Shown in pieces: positions 1 to 5,433 of a stretch of 5,509 nucleotides of DNA. The stretch's first letter is position 1. Each line of letters begins with the position of its first letter. The notes under the pieces are model-generated. The model was not told the origin of the DNA. It did not search any database and was given only the letters and a program-made list of their open reading frames with translations. The DNA is from Campylobacterales bacterium (GTDB taxonomy: Bacteria; Campylobacterota; Campylobacteria; Campylobacterales; JACAEZ01). Made by a program: the position numbers and the translations under genes. The stretch covers positions 1 to 5,509 of the forward strand of contig JACAEZ010000217.1 of assembly GCA_013388565.1 (NCBI GenBank), written 5' to 3'.

Positions 1-248
1 ATAAAATTTAGTGCAACAAGCAAAATAATCGGAGCTAAATCAATACCGCTAATAACAGTCGGCACATACCGTCTCATTTTTGCATAGACTGGTTCAGTTA
101 ATCGATAAAGCATTTGAACTATTGGATTATACGGGTCTGGTCTAATCCATGTAATAAGTGCTGAAATAATTACTATCCAAATATAAAGAGTAATAATCAT
201 GTGAAATATATTTGCGACCGCACTTAAAAGTGTAGAAAAAACTATCAT
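1..248 (-). CDS. YggT family integral membrane protein (3' end outside window)
   Basis: Reading the minus strand from an ATG at 248 gives 82 residues with no stop before the window edge, so the C-terminus is missing. The product has a hydrophobic helix at about residues 10-33. A polar stretch follows, with the family-typical pattern [20 protein letters not shown] (residues 34-53), and then a second hydrophobic helix begins with [13 protein letters not shown] (68-80). This is the YggT repeat arrangement: two membrane helices around a conserved RPDP-NP-LTEP loop. Single-repeat members are about 90-100 residues, so little is probably missing. The start codon overlaps the gltX stop (ATGA, 245-248). 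A strong Shine-Dalgarno, GGAGGT on the minus strand (255-260), lies inside the end of gltX with 6 bases between it and the ATG, which supports this start and translational coupling. The molecular role of the family is not settled; cell-envelope, osmotic and division-related roles have been proposed. Family assignment is firm; function is not. Confidence 0.88.
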   Translation of the reverse strand, partial: MIVFSTLLSAVANIFHMIITLYIWIVIISALITWIRPDPYNPIVQMLYRLTEPVYAKMRRYVPTVISGIDLAPIILLVALNF

Positions 249-1543
249 TTTACAACCTCCATCAAATAATTTTTAATCAAAACATAAACATCTTTCAACT
301 CTGGTCCATTTTCAGCTCCAGTTAGTAAAAATCTCAACGGTTTAAAAAGATTTTTACCTTTTAAGCCACTTCTATTTGTTAGCTCTTTTTTAAACTCTTC
401 ATAATCTTCAAAAAATGGCATATTTTTAATCGTCTGTTTTAACAGTTCAAACTCTTCTTTAAACTCTGCATACTCATCTTTTTGAGAAAAAATAGCATCA
501 ATTTTTGCTTTTATCTCTTTTATTGTGCTACCTTCTTGAGTGTAAAGCTTGATTAGTTTGCCAATATTTTCATCTCCAAAACCAATAAGCCGTGACAGTT
601 CAACATCATCTTTTAGTTTTATATGTTCTCTATTTATAAATTTTAGTTTATCAATATCAAATCTAGCAGGTGATTTTGAGATGTTTTCTATCTTAAACCA
701 CTCTATTGCATCACTAAGATTAAATATTTCAGTTGGAGTTGTATTTCCTAAAGCTACTAGATAATTTGTGATAGCTTCTACCAAAAACCCCTCATCAAGT
801 AGATACTTTACACTTGATACATTATCTCTTTTACTCATCTTTTTACCATCATCATTTAAAATAATAGGCAAATGAGCATGAACAATCTCTTTTGAATACC
901 CTAATGAATTTCTTATATGAATTTGTTTTGGACTGTTTGAAACATGGTCTTCACCTCGAATGATAAAGCTAATATCATAAAGCATATCATCAATGGCACA
1001 TGCAAAGTTGTATGTAGGAGTTTTATCTGTTCTTAAAATTACAAAACTATCTATATCTTTTGGCTCAAACGACTGTTCACCTTTTATTTTATCAACAAAT
1101 TTTATAGAATTTTGCGGTTTTTTAAGTCTCACAACTGATGGCTTTTCACAATCCAATACCTCTAAATTAGATAATTTTTCGCAAGTTCCGTCATATCTAA
1201 ATGGTTCATTGTTAGCTTTAGCCAACTCTTTTTTTCTATCTAATTCATCGGCGGTACAAAAACATAAAAAAGCTTTTTGTTCAGCAATTAACTGCATAGC
1301 CATAGTTTGATGAAAATGCAAATTTTTACTTTGATAAACCAAATTATCATATTTCAATCCAAATTTATGCAAAATATCTAAAATCTCTTCATCTTTACCA
1401 TCAATATTTCGCTCTTTGTCTGTATCTTCTATTCTAATTAAAAATTTTTCACCTATTTGTTTTGCAACTATATAGTTTAAAATTGCAACTCGCAAATTTC
1501 CAATGTGCATATCTCCTGTCGGACTTGGAGCAAATCTAAGCAT
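245..1543 (-). CDS. gltX: Glutamyl-tRNA synthetase (short Campylobacterota type, possibly GluRS2)
   Basis: This 432-residue class I aminoacyl-tRNA synthetase attaches glutamate to tRNA in the cytoplasm using ATP. Visible signatures, in order: the N-terminal [13 protein letters not shown] (4-16), where HIGN replaces the textbook [14 protein letters not shown] (36-45); a zinc-site-like CFC (94-96) followed by YDGTC (117-121); [12 protein letters not shown] (175-186); RGEDH (196-200); the signature loop KMSKR (235-239); and the C-terminal [17 protein letters not shown] (393-409). Of the four zinc ligands known from the E. coli enzyme, three cysteines are present, but the position of the fourth (His) is Lys123. 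At 432 residues it is shorter than the usual 460-490. Campylobacterota often carry two GluRS paralogues, one of which (GluRS2) charges tRNA-Gln for later amidation by GatCAB. The short length and GDMHIGN motif fit my memory of GluRS2, but the sequence alone does not prove specificity. The ATG at 1543 is preceded by AAAGG (1553-1557). The gene overlaps yggT by 4 bases. Confidence 0.96.
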   Translation of the reverse strand: MLRFAPSPTGDMHIGNLRVAILNYIVAKQIGEKFLIRIEDTDKERNIDGKDEEILDILHKFGLKYDNLVYQSKNLHFHQTMAMQLIAEQKAFLCFCTADELDRKKELAKANNEPFRYDGTCEKLSNLEVLDCEKPSVVRLKKPQNSIKFVDKIKGEQSFEPKDIDSFVILRTDKTPTYNFACAIDDMLYDISFIIRGEDHVSNSPKQIHIRNSLGYSKEIVHAHLPIILNDDGKKMSKRDNVSSVKYLLDEGFLVEAITNYLVALGNTTPTEIFNLSDAIEWFKIENISKSPARFDIDKLKFINREHIKLKDDVELSRLIGFGDENIGKLIKLYTQEGSTIKEIKAKIDAIFSQKDEYAEFKEEFELLKQTIKNMPFFEDYEEFKKELTNRSGLKGKNLFKPLRFLLTGAENGPELKDVYVLIKNYLMEVVK

Positions 1544-1552
1544 AATTAATTA

Positions 1553-1587
1553 CCTTTGTTTTATTTTTTAAATTGTAAAGTATTCTA
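1553..1587 (-). promoter_or_regulatory. Candidate promoter and RBS region for gltX
   Basis: On the minus strand two -10-like hexamers lie upstream of gltX: TAGAAT (1582-1587) and TACAAT (1572-1577). Either would give a leader of about 20-35 bases before the ATG at 1543. A Shine-Dalgarno-like AAAGG sits at 1553-1557, 9 bases from the start. No clear -35 is visible, which is usual for housekeeping promoters in this phylum, where T-rich periodicity replaces it. In such AT-rich DNA, -10 matches arise easily by chance, so this is only a candidate. Confidence 0.35.
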
Positions 1588-1644
1588 CCTAAAATCTATT
1601 TAGAGTAATTTAATATAAGTTTTAAAAGTAACTTCTTAAAAAGC

Positions 1645-1667
1645 AAAATATCATAATTTCATATTTT
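1645..1667. promoter_or_regulatory. AAAATAT-N9-ATATTTT dyad, possible operator
   Basis: A perfect 7-base inverted repeat, AAAATAT (1645-1651) and ATATTTT (1661-1667), has a 9-base spacer and a 16-base centre-to-centre spacing. It sits between the divergent promoters, where a shared regulator could act. Fur- and PerR-like operators of this phylum are AT-rich dyads, but this one does not clearly match a consensus I can name. With only A and T in the arms, chance is a serious alternative. Confidence 0.22.
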
Positions 1668-1731
1668 AAATACTATTTTAAAAAATTACTTTTTGAAACA
1701 AATCTATATTTTTTTGACTATTTTTCAATAA

Positions 1732-1761
1732 TAGCAATTCCGTAGCAATTTCTTTTTGCTA
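1732..1761. promoter_or_regulatory. Three TAGCAA elements overlapping the porin promoter (candidate operator)
   Basis: TAGCAATT occurs at 1732-1739 and again at 1743-1750, an 11-base period, about one helical turn. An inverted copy, TTGCTA, lies at 1756-1761. The second and third elements form a TAGCAA-N7-TTGCTA palindrome (1743-1761) that runs into the extended -10, while the first direct pair covers the place where a -35 would be. A protein bound there would compete with or contact RNA polymerase. The inverted copy is partly dictated by the TGCTATAAT promoter motif, so the direct pair is the stronger signal. No known regulator can be named from the sequence. Confidence 0.4.
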
Positions 1762-1765
1762 TAAT
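1751..1765 (+). promoter_or_regulatory. Sigma-70 extended -10 promoter for the porin-chemoreceptor unit
   Basis: The motif TGCTATAAT (1757-1765) is a perfect extended -10 (TGnTATAAT) preceded by a T-rich stretch, which is the standard vegetative promoter form in Campylobacter and Helicobacter relatives that lack a conserved -35. Transcription would start near 1771-1773, giving a leader of about 22-24 bases. The Shine-Dalgarno AGGGG (1783-1787) then sits 7 bases before the porin ATG at 1795. Confidence 0.75.
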
Positions 1766-1794
1766 ATTAAAATATTTAAAAAAGGGGTGTCATT

Positions 1795-3132
1795 ATGAAA
1801 AAAATTTTAAGTTTAGCAACAGTATTAGCTTGTGGTGTATCTAACTCATTTGGAGCAGATAGTGTTGAGAGTGCTTTTAAAGAAGGAAAAGCTAGTGGTG
1901 AAGTGAGAGCTTTTTATATAAATAGGGATTGGACTCCAAATGTAGCATCAAGACCTGATAGAGCAGCTTTTGCAGTTGGTGGAAATTTAGGTTTTGATAC
2001 AGCACCTGTAAATGGTTTGAGTGCTGGAGCAAAATTTTATACAACACAAGGAGTTGGATTAAATAGTGATAATGGTGCAAAAATAGACCCTACTTTATTT
2101 GATGACAATAAAGATAGTTACTCTATTTTAGGTGAAGCATATATGGCTTATAAAAATTCACAAACTACTGTAAAAGTGGGAAGACAAAAGCTTGATACTC
2201 CATTAGCTGGAAGTGATGATGCTAGAATGTTACCAAACCTATTTGAAGCGGCAGTTATCGCAAATACAGATATAAAAGATACAACATTGATATTAGCTCA
2301 TGTTAGTAAGTTTGCAGCTGGTACTTTTAGTAATGCTTATGCAAATAGCGGTGTTGATGCAAATGGTATAAATTCTGGTGGTTATTTGGCACTTCATGGT
2401 GGTTATGGTTTAAATAATCAAAGTGGAAAGTTCATGAATATGGGTGGTTATGCAGTCGGTAAAGATACAAATGGTGTAACTGCTGGTGCTGTTATTTATA
2501 AAGGTATTCCGAACTTGACTCTGCAACTTTGGGATTATTATGCTACTGATATTTTAAATGCTATTTATGCAGAGGCTGAATATAAATGGAACTGTTTAAT
2601 AAATCCTGATTTAAAAATGGCTTTAAGCGGACAATATATCGGTGAAAGCGATGTTGGTGATAAGTTTGCTGGTCAAATTGATAGTGATTACTATGGCGTT
2701 CAATTAAGTGCTACAGTAGCTGATTTAAATCTTAAAGCTGCATATTCAGAAACTGGTGAATCAAAAGGAAAAACTACAAACGGTGGTATCATATCTCCAT
2801 GGGGTGGTATGCCTGCATATACTCAAGGTATGGTTACAAGACACCAATTTTTCGCAGATACAGAAGCTTGGAAAGTTAGTGGTACATATAATTTCAAAAA
2901 AGCTATTGGCGAAGATATAGCTTTAACATTAGCTTACATGGAGTATAAAATGGGCGATGGAAATATGTATCAACCAAACAAAGAGTGGACTGCTAAAGAG
3001 AGTCTATTTGATTTAATGTACACAACTCAAATAAAAGGGTTAAAACTTAAACTTAGAGGGAATTTTCCAACAGATTTTGCACCAAATTTAGATTGGGATG
3101 AGTATAGAGTTATTGCTTATTATAATTTTTAA
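1795..3132 (+). CDS. OprD-family outer membrane porin
   Basis: This is a 445-residue outer-membrane beta-barrel protein, probably a channel for small hydrophilic solutes. Residues 1-20 or 1-21 form a signal peptide: MKK, a hydrophobic core, then NSFGA before the mature ADSVESAF. The mature part begins with GEVRAFYINRDW (35-46), the first strand typical of OprD porins. The internal block KVGRQKLDTPLAGSDDARML (127-146) and the following PNLFEA (147-152) match the OprD pattern of a GRQ strand and a TP-SD-R-LP constriction segment. A later WGGMPAYTQGMVTRHQFF (336-353) is a block I associate with Campylobacterota members. The chain ends DEYRVIAYYNF, whose terminal Phe is the outer-membrane assembly signal recognised by BamA. 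Alternating polar and hydrophobic strands and many Gly/Asn/Asp turns agree with a barrel, and the length is normal for OprD (about 420-450). It is distinct from the Campylobacter major outer membrane protein family. A chemoreceptor gene follows after 12 bases. The substrate cannot be read from the sequence; OprD-family members often take basic amino acids or carboxylates. Confidence 0.9.
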   Translation: MKKILSLATVLACGVSNSFGADSVESAFKEGKASGEVRAFYINRDWTPNVASRPDRAAFAVGGNLGFDTAPVNGLSAGAKFYTTQGVGLNSDNGAKIDPTLFDDNKDSYSILGEAYMAYKNSQTTVKVGRQKLDTPLAGSDDARMLPNLFEAAVIANTDIKDTTLILAHVSKFAAGTFSNAYANSGVDANGINSGGYLALHGGYGLNNQSGKFMNMGGYAVGKDTNGVTAGAVIYKGIPNLTLQLWDYYATDILNAIYAEAEYKWNCLINPDLKMALSGQYIGESDVGDKFAGQIDSDYYGVQLSATVADLNLKAAYSETGESKGKTTNGGIISPWGGMPAYTQGMVTRHQFFADTEAWKVSGTYNFKKAIGEDIALTLAYMEYKMGDGNMYQPNKEWTAKESLFDLMYTTQIKGLKLKLRGNFPTDFAPNLDWDEYRVIAYYNF

Positions 3133-3144
3133 GAAGGGCAATAG

Positions 3145-5235
3145 ATGATTAAAAACTTAACACTAAAACAAAAAATATTAACAATAGTTTCTTTATCACT
3201 TTTTACTATTGTAGTAACATCATTTTTATCATTAATGACTCAAAAAGAGATAATGATACAAGAGAAAAAAGAGAAACTTAAAAATGTAGTTGAAGTTGGT
3301 GAAAGTATTATCAAATACAATTATAAACTTTTCAAAGATGGAAAAATATCTGAAGATGAAGCAAAACAAAATGCAATTAGCATGATAAAATCTTTGAGAT
3401 ACAACGAAAAAGAGTACATTTGGATAAATGACGACTCAAAACCTTTCGCAAAAATGGTCATGCACCCAACAGTTCCAGCACTTGATGGCAAAGTGTTGGA
3501 TGCTGAAAAGTTTAACTGTGCAACACAAATACAAGTTGGAGTTGATGGCAAAGAGATAAAAACAGATGGTAAAAAAAATCTTTTTAATGCCTTTGTCGAG
3601 GTAACCGACCAAAAAGGGATTGGCTATGTCAGTTATGATTGGCCAAAACCTATAGTAGGTGGCGGTACAACAAAAGAGCTTTATCCAAAACTTAGTTTTG
3701 TAAAAAAGTTTAATGAGTGGAGTTGGGTTTATGGAAGTGGTGTTTATATAGATGATGTTGATATAGCTTTTTATTCGCAACTTAAAACATTGGGTTCGTT
3801 TGTTTTATTGATGCTTTGCTTGATTTTATTGATTTCATATTTAGTCAATAAAGATTTAAATGAGAAACTATCAAAATTTCAAAATGGATTATTAGATTTC
3901 TTTAGCTTTTTAAATAAACAGTCAGCTAAAAGTGTTGATATTGAAATAGATAGTAAAGATGAATTTGGTGTCATGGCAAACATCATTAATGAAAATATTG
4001 CAAAGATAGAAAATGGAGTAATTAAAGATAATGCACTTATAAATGAGTGTGTATCAGTTGTAAATAAAACTAAAGATGGTTACATAAAAAATATAAGAAT
4101 AGATGAAACAGCAAATAATCCAGAGTTGAATGAACTTAAAAATTTATTTAATGGATTACTTGATGAGATAGAAAAAACATTAGAAGAGATAAATGGTGCC
4201 TTAAATGAGTATGCAAATAGTAACTACTCATATAAACTAAATTTTAGTAAAAATGGTGAATTTGGCTTTACTATTGATAAAGTTAGAATATTAGGAGATG
4301 AGTTATCAAACACTACAAAAACATTTTTAGAAAATGGTTTGCTACTACAAAATAGTGCAAATATACTAAAAGATGCCATGGAAAATCTAACAAATGCAAG
4401 TATTCAACAAGCAGCCAATCTCGAAAAGACAAGTGCTGCATTAGAGCAAATGACAGCAAATATTGCATCAAATACACAAAAAGCACAAATCATGGCAACT
4501 GAAGCTCATGAAGCAAAAGAGGCTACAAAAGAGGGTAATACTCTAGCTACAAAAACTGTAAGTTCAATGGTAGAGATAGAACAAGCTACAAATGCAATAA
4601 ATGAAGCAGTAAGCACTATCGAAAATATTGCATTTCAAACAAATATACTATCACTAAATGCAGCGGTAGAAGCAGCAACAGCAGGAGATGCTGGAAAAGG
4701 TTTTGCAGTTGTTGCACAAGAGGTAAGAAATTTGGCAAATAGATCAGCAGAGGCTGCAAAAAGCATTAAATTATTGACAGACCAAGCAAAACAAAAAGCA
4801 AACGATGGAAATAGTATCGTAAAATTAATGATTGAAGGCTTTGGTAAAATATCAGACAAAATAGAAAAAACTACTAACTTAGTAATAGAAGTAACAAATG
4901 CAAACAAAGAGCAAATGTCAGGAATTGAACAGATAAATGATGCAGTTGCCTCTTTGGATAAAATGACTCAAGAAAATGCAAAAATAGCATTAGATACAGA
5001 TAGTATCTCAAATGAAGTGTTAAAACAAGCAGATGAGTTTGTATTTGAAGCTATGAAAAAAGAGTTTATTGGAAAAAATGAACTTATAAACCAATCAAGC
5101 AGTAAAAAAGTTCAAAAACAAATTGTTACTAATAAGTTTTTAGACAACAAACAAGTTCAAAAACAACCTACAAAAACACATCACAAAATAGAACATAAGT
5201 CAAAAGAGACTAATCATGAATGGGAGAGTTTTTAA
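3145..5235 (+). CDS. Methyl-accepting chemotaxis protein with sCache_2-like sensor
   Basis: This 696-residue transmembrane chemoreceptor controls CheA/CheW signalling to the flagella. A basic N-terminus and TM1 (about 11-31) lead to a periplasmic domain (about 32-212). That domain has sCache_2-like blocks: EYIWINDDSKPFAKMVMHP (90-108), LDGKVLDA (113-120), VSYDWPKP (162-169), ELYPKLSFVKKFNEWSWVYG (178-197) and GVYIDDVD (199-206). TM2 is about 214-234. A HAMP domain follows (about 235-290, with the DEFG hallmark at 272-275), then two further HAMP-like units (about 292-345 and 346-400). The cytoplasmic coiled-coil hairpin has its tip around IAFQTNILSLNAAVEAATAG (495-514), continuing GKGFAVVAQEVRNLA (517-531). 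Candidate methylation pairs include E434-Q435, E589-Q590 and E595-Q596. A polar K/Q-rich tail (about 640-690) ends in EWESF, resembling the NWETF docking peptide for CheR/CheB. The ATG at 3145 has GAAGGG (3133-3138) 6 bases upstream. The 12-base gap to the porin implies co-transcription. sCache_2 receptors often bind small organic acids; the ligand here is unknown. Confidence 0.96.
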   Translation: MIKNLTLKQKILTIVSLSLFTIVVTSFLSLMTQKEIMIQEKKEKLKNVVEVGESIIKYNYKLFKDGKISEDEAKQNAISMIKSLRYNEKEYIWINDDSKPFAKMVMHPTVPALDGKVLDAEKFNCATQIQVGVDGKEIKTDGKKNLFNAFVEVTDQKGIGYVSYDWPKPIVGGGTTKELYPKLSFVKKFNEWSWVYGSGVYIDDVDIAFYSQLKTLGSFVLLMLCLILLISYLVNKDLNEKLSKFQNGLLDFFSFLNKQSAKSVDIEIDSKDEFGVMANIINENIAKIENGVIKDNALINECVSVVNKTKDGYIKNIRIDETANNPELNELKNLFNGLLDEIEKTLEEINGALNEYANSNYSYKLNFSKNGEFGFTIDKVRILGDELSNTTKTFLENGLLLQNSANILKDAMENLTNASIQQAANLEKTSAALEQMTANIASNTQKAQIMATEAHEAKEATKEGNTLATKTVSSMVEIEQATNAINEAVSTIENIAFQTNILSLNAAVEAATAGDAGKGFAVVAQEVRNLANRSAEAAKSIKLLTDQAKQKANDGNSIVKLMIEGFGKISDKIEKTTNLVIEVTNANKEQMSGIEQINDAVASLDKMTQENAKIALDTDSISNEVLKQADEFVFEAMKKEFIGKNELINQSSSKKVQKQIVTNKFLDNKQVQKQPTKTHHKIEHKSKETNHEWESF
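5110..5166 (+). repeat. 12-base in-frame direct repeat in the chemoreceptor tail
   Basis: GTTCAAAAACAA occurs at 5110-5121 and 5155-5166, a period of 45 bases or 15 codons. It encodes VQKQ twice (residues 656-659 and 671-674). The repeat lies in the low-complexity linker before the EWESF tail and may reflect linker lengthening by slippage or duplication; no binding role can be shown. Confidence 0.55.
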
Positions 5236-5242
5236 CTCTCTC
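5222..5242 (+). terminator. Hairpin over the chemoreceptor stop codon, possible weak terminator
   Basis: The arms GGGAGAGTT (5222-5230) and AACTCTCTC (5234-5242) pair over 9 bp with one G-U and a TTT loop (5231-5233). The stop codon TAA (5233-5235) lies inside the structure. It is the only strong stem after the porin-chemoreceptor unit, which makes it the best terminator candidate, but no U-tract follows on either strand, so it is not a canonical rho-independent terminator. It could instead protect the 3' end of the mRNA. Confidence 0.4.
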
Positions 5243-5313
5243 AACATGAATAAAAACTAGCATTTCTAATTAACCATCTCTGTTATCAAAACCTGATGCA
5301 AAGTCTTTTTAAG

Positions 5314-5424
5314 ACAAAACTTTACAATCACAAACCTTATACCAAAACCCAACTAAACAACCCATCTAACATTACCAACAATTAAACAAAATTATGAAAC
5401 AATAACAACAACAATAACAACTAA
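5314..5424 (+). other. G-depleted A/C-rich tract
   Basis: On the plus strand this tract has a single G (5396) in 111 bases against about 29 C, with 82 consecutive G-free bases (5314-5395). No ORF of useful length is seen on either strand: the ATG at 5394 opens a three-codon frame, and minus-strand frames from near 5365 stop within about 20 codons. As RNA the plus strand would be nearly unstructured, which suits an untranslated leader for the gene starting at 5434. A weak -10-like TACAAT (5323-5328) lies at its start. It could also belong to the end of a mobile element. Confidence 0.6.
5398..5421 (+). repeat. Perfect tandem 12-mer (CAA-rich)
   Basis: AACAATAACAAC is present twice back to back (5398-5409 and 5410-5421) with no mismatch. 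The repeat ends 3 bases before the purine-rich Shine-Dalgarno-like AGAAGAGAGA upstream of the ATG at 5434. CA/CAA-rich unstructured leaders can help ribosome loading, and short tandem repeats at this spot can change copy number by slippage. Both roles are inference. Confidence 0.7.
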
Positions 5425-5433
5425 GAAGAGAGA

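Larger units (their letters stand above)
1544..1794. other. Divergent intergenic region between gltX and the porin
   Basis: These 251 bases separate two genes transcribed away from each other, so both promoters must lie here unless other promoters are used. It is very AT-rich, with many homopolymer A and T runs. I see no tRNA, no convincing small ORF and no rho-independent terminator. The recognisable structure is the porin promoter near 1757-1765, the TAGCAA cluster at 1732-1761, the dyad at 1645-1667, and an imperfect inverted repeat (GTTTTAAAAGTAAC at 1619-1632 against TTACTTTTTGAAAC at 1686-1699). Confidence 0.8.

Noticed and set aside
549..1310. Open frames antisense to gltX (549-764 and 993-1310)
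   Set aside because: They lie wholly inside a well-supported gene on the other strand, with no recognisable domains. They follow from the codon composition of gltX.
1619..1699. Imperfect inverted repeat GTTTTAAAAGTAAC / TTACTTTTTGAAAC as element ends
   Set aside because: The arms are almost pure A/T, need an inserted base and a mismatch, and enclose no gene. Chance in such DNA is the simpler explanation.
1714..1719. TTGACT as a -35 hexamer for the porin
   Set aside because: It lies 40 bases upstream of TATAAT (1760-1765), far beyond the 16-18 base spacing, and no other -10 lies at the right distance.
1743..1761. Sigma-54-like promoter (TAGCAA...TTGC resembles TGGCAC-N5-TTGC)
   Set aside because: The spacer between the two half-motifs is 7 instead of 5 bases and the -24 GG is AG, so the strict spacing rule fails. 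The perfect extended -10 explains transcription better.
1819..1836. Possible lipobox ending in Cys13 of the porin signal peptide
   Set aside because: The residue before Ala is Leu and the cysteine comes too early. The downstream NSFGA cleavage region and the OprD barrel fit an ordinary signal peptidase I substrate.
3321..4907. Open frames antisense to the chemoreceptor (3321-3551, 3436-3780, 4635-4907) and antisense to the porin (1892-2080)
   Set aside because: Their translations are low-complexity mirrors of the coding strand without motifs or ribosome-binding sites, and they overlap confident genes.
5303..5315. GTCTT-TTT-AAGAC hairpin as a terminator
   Set aside because: It has only five pairs, an alternative pairing with nearby ACTTT, and no U-tract after it. 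Too weak to call.
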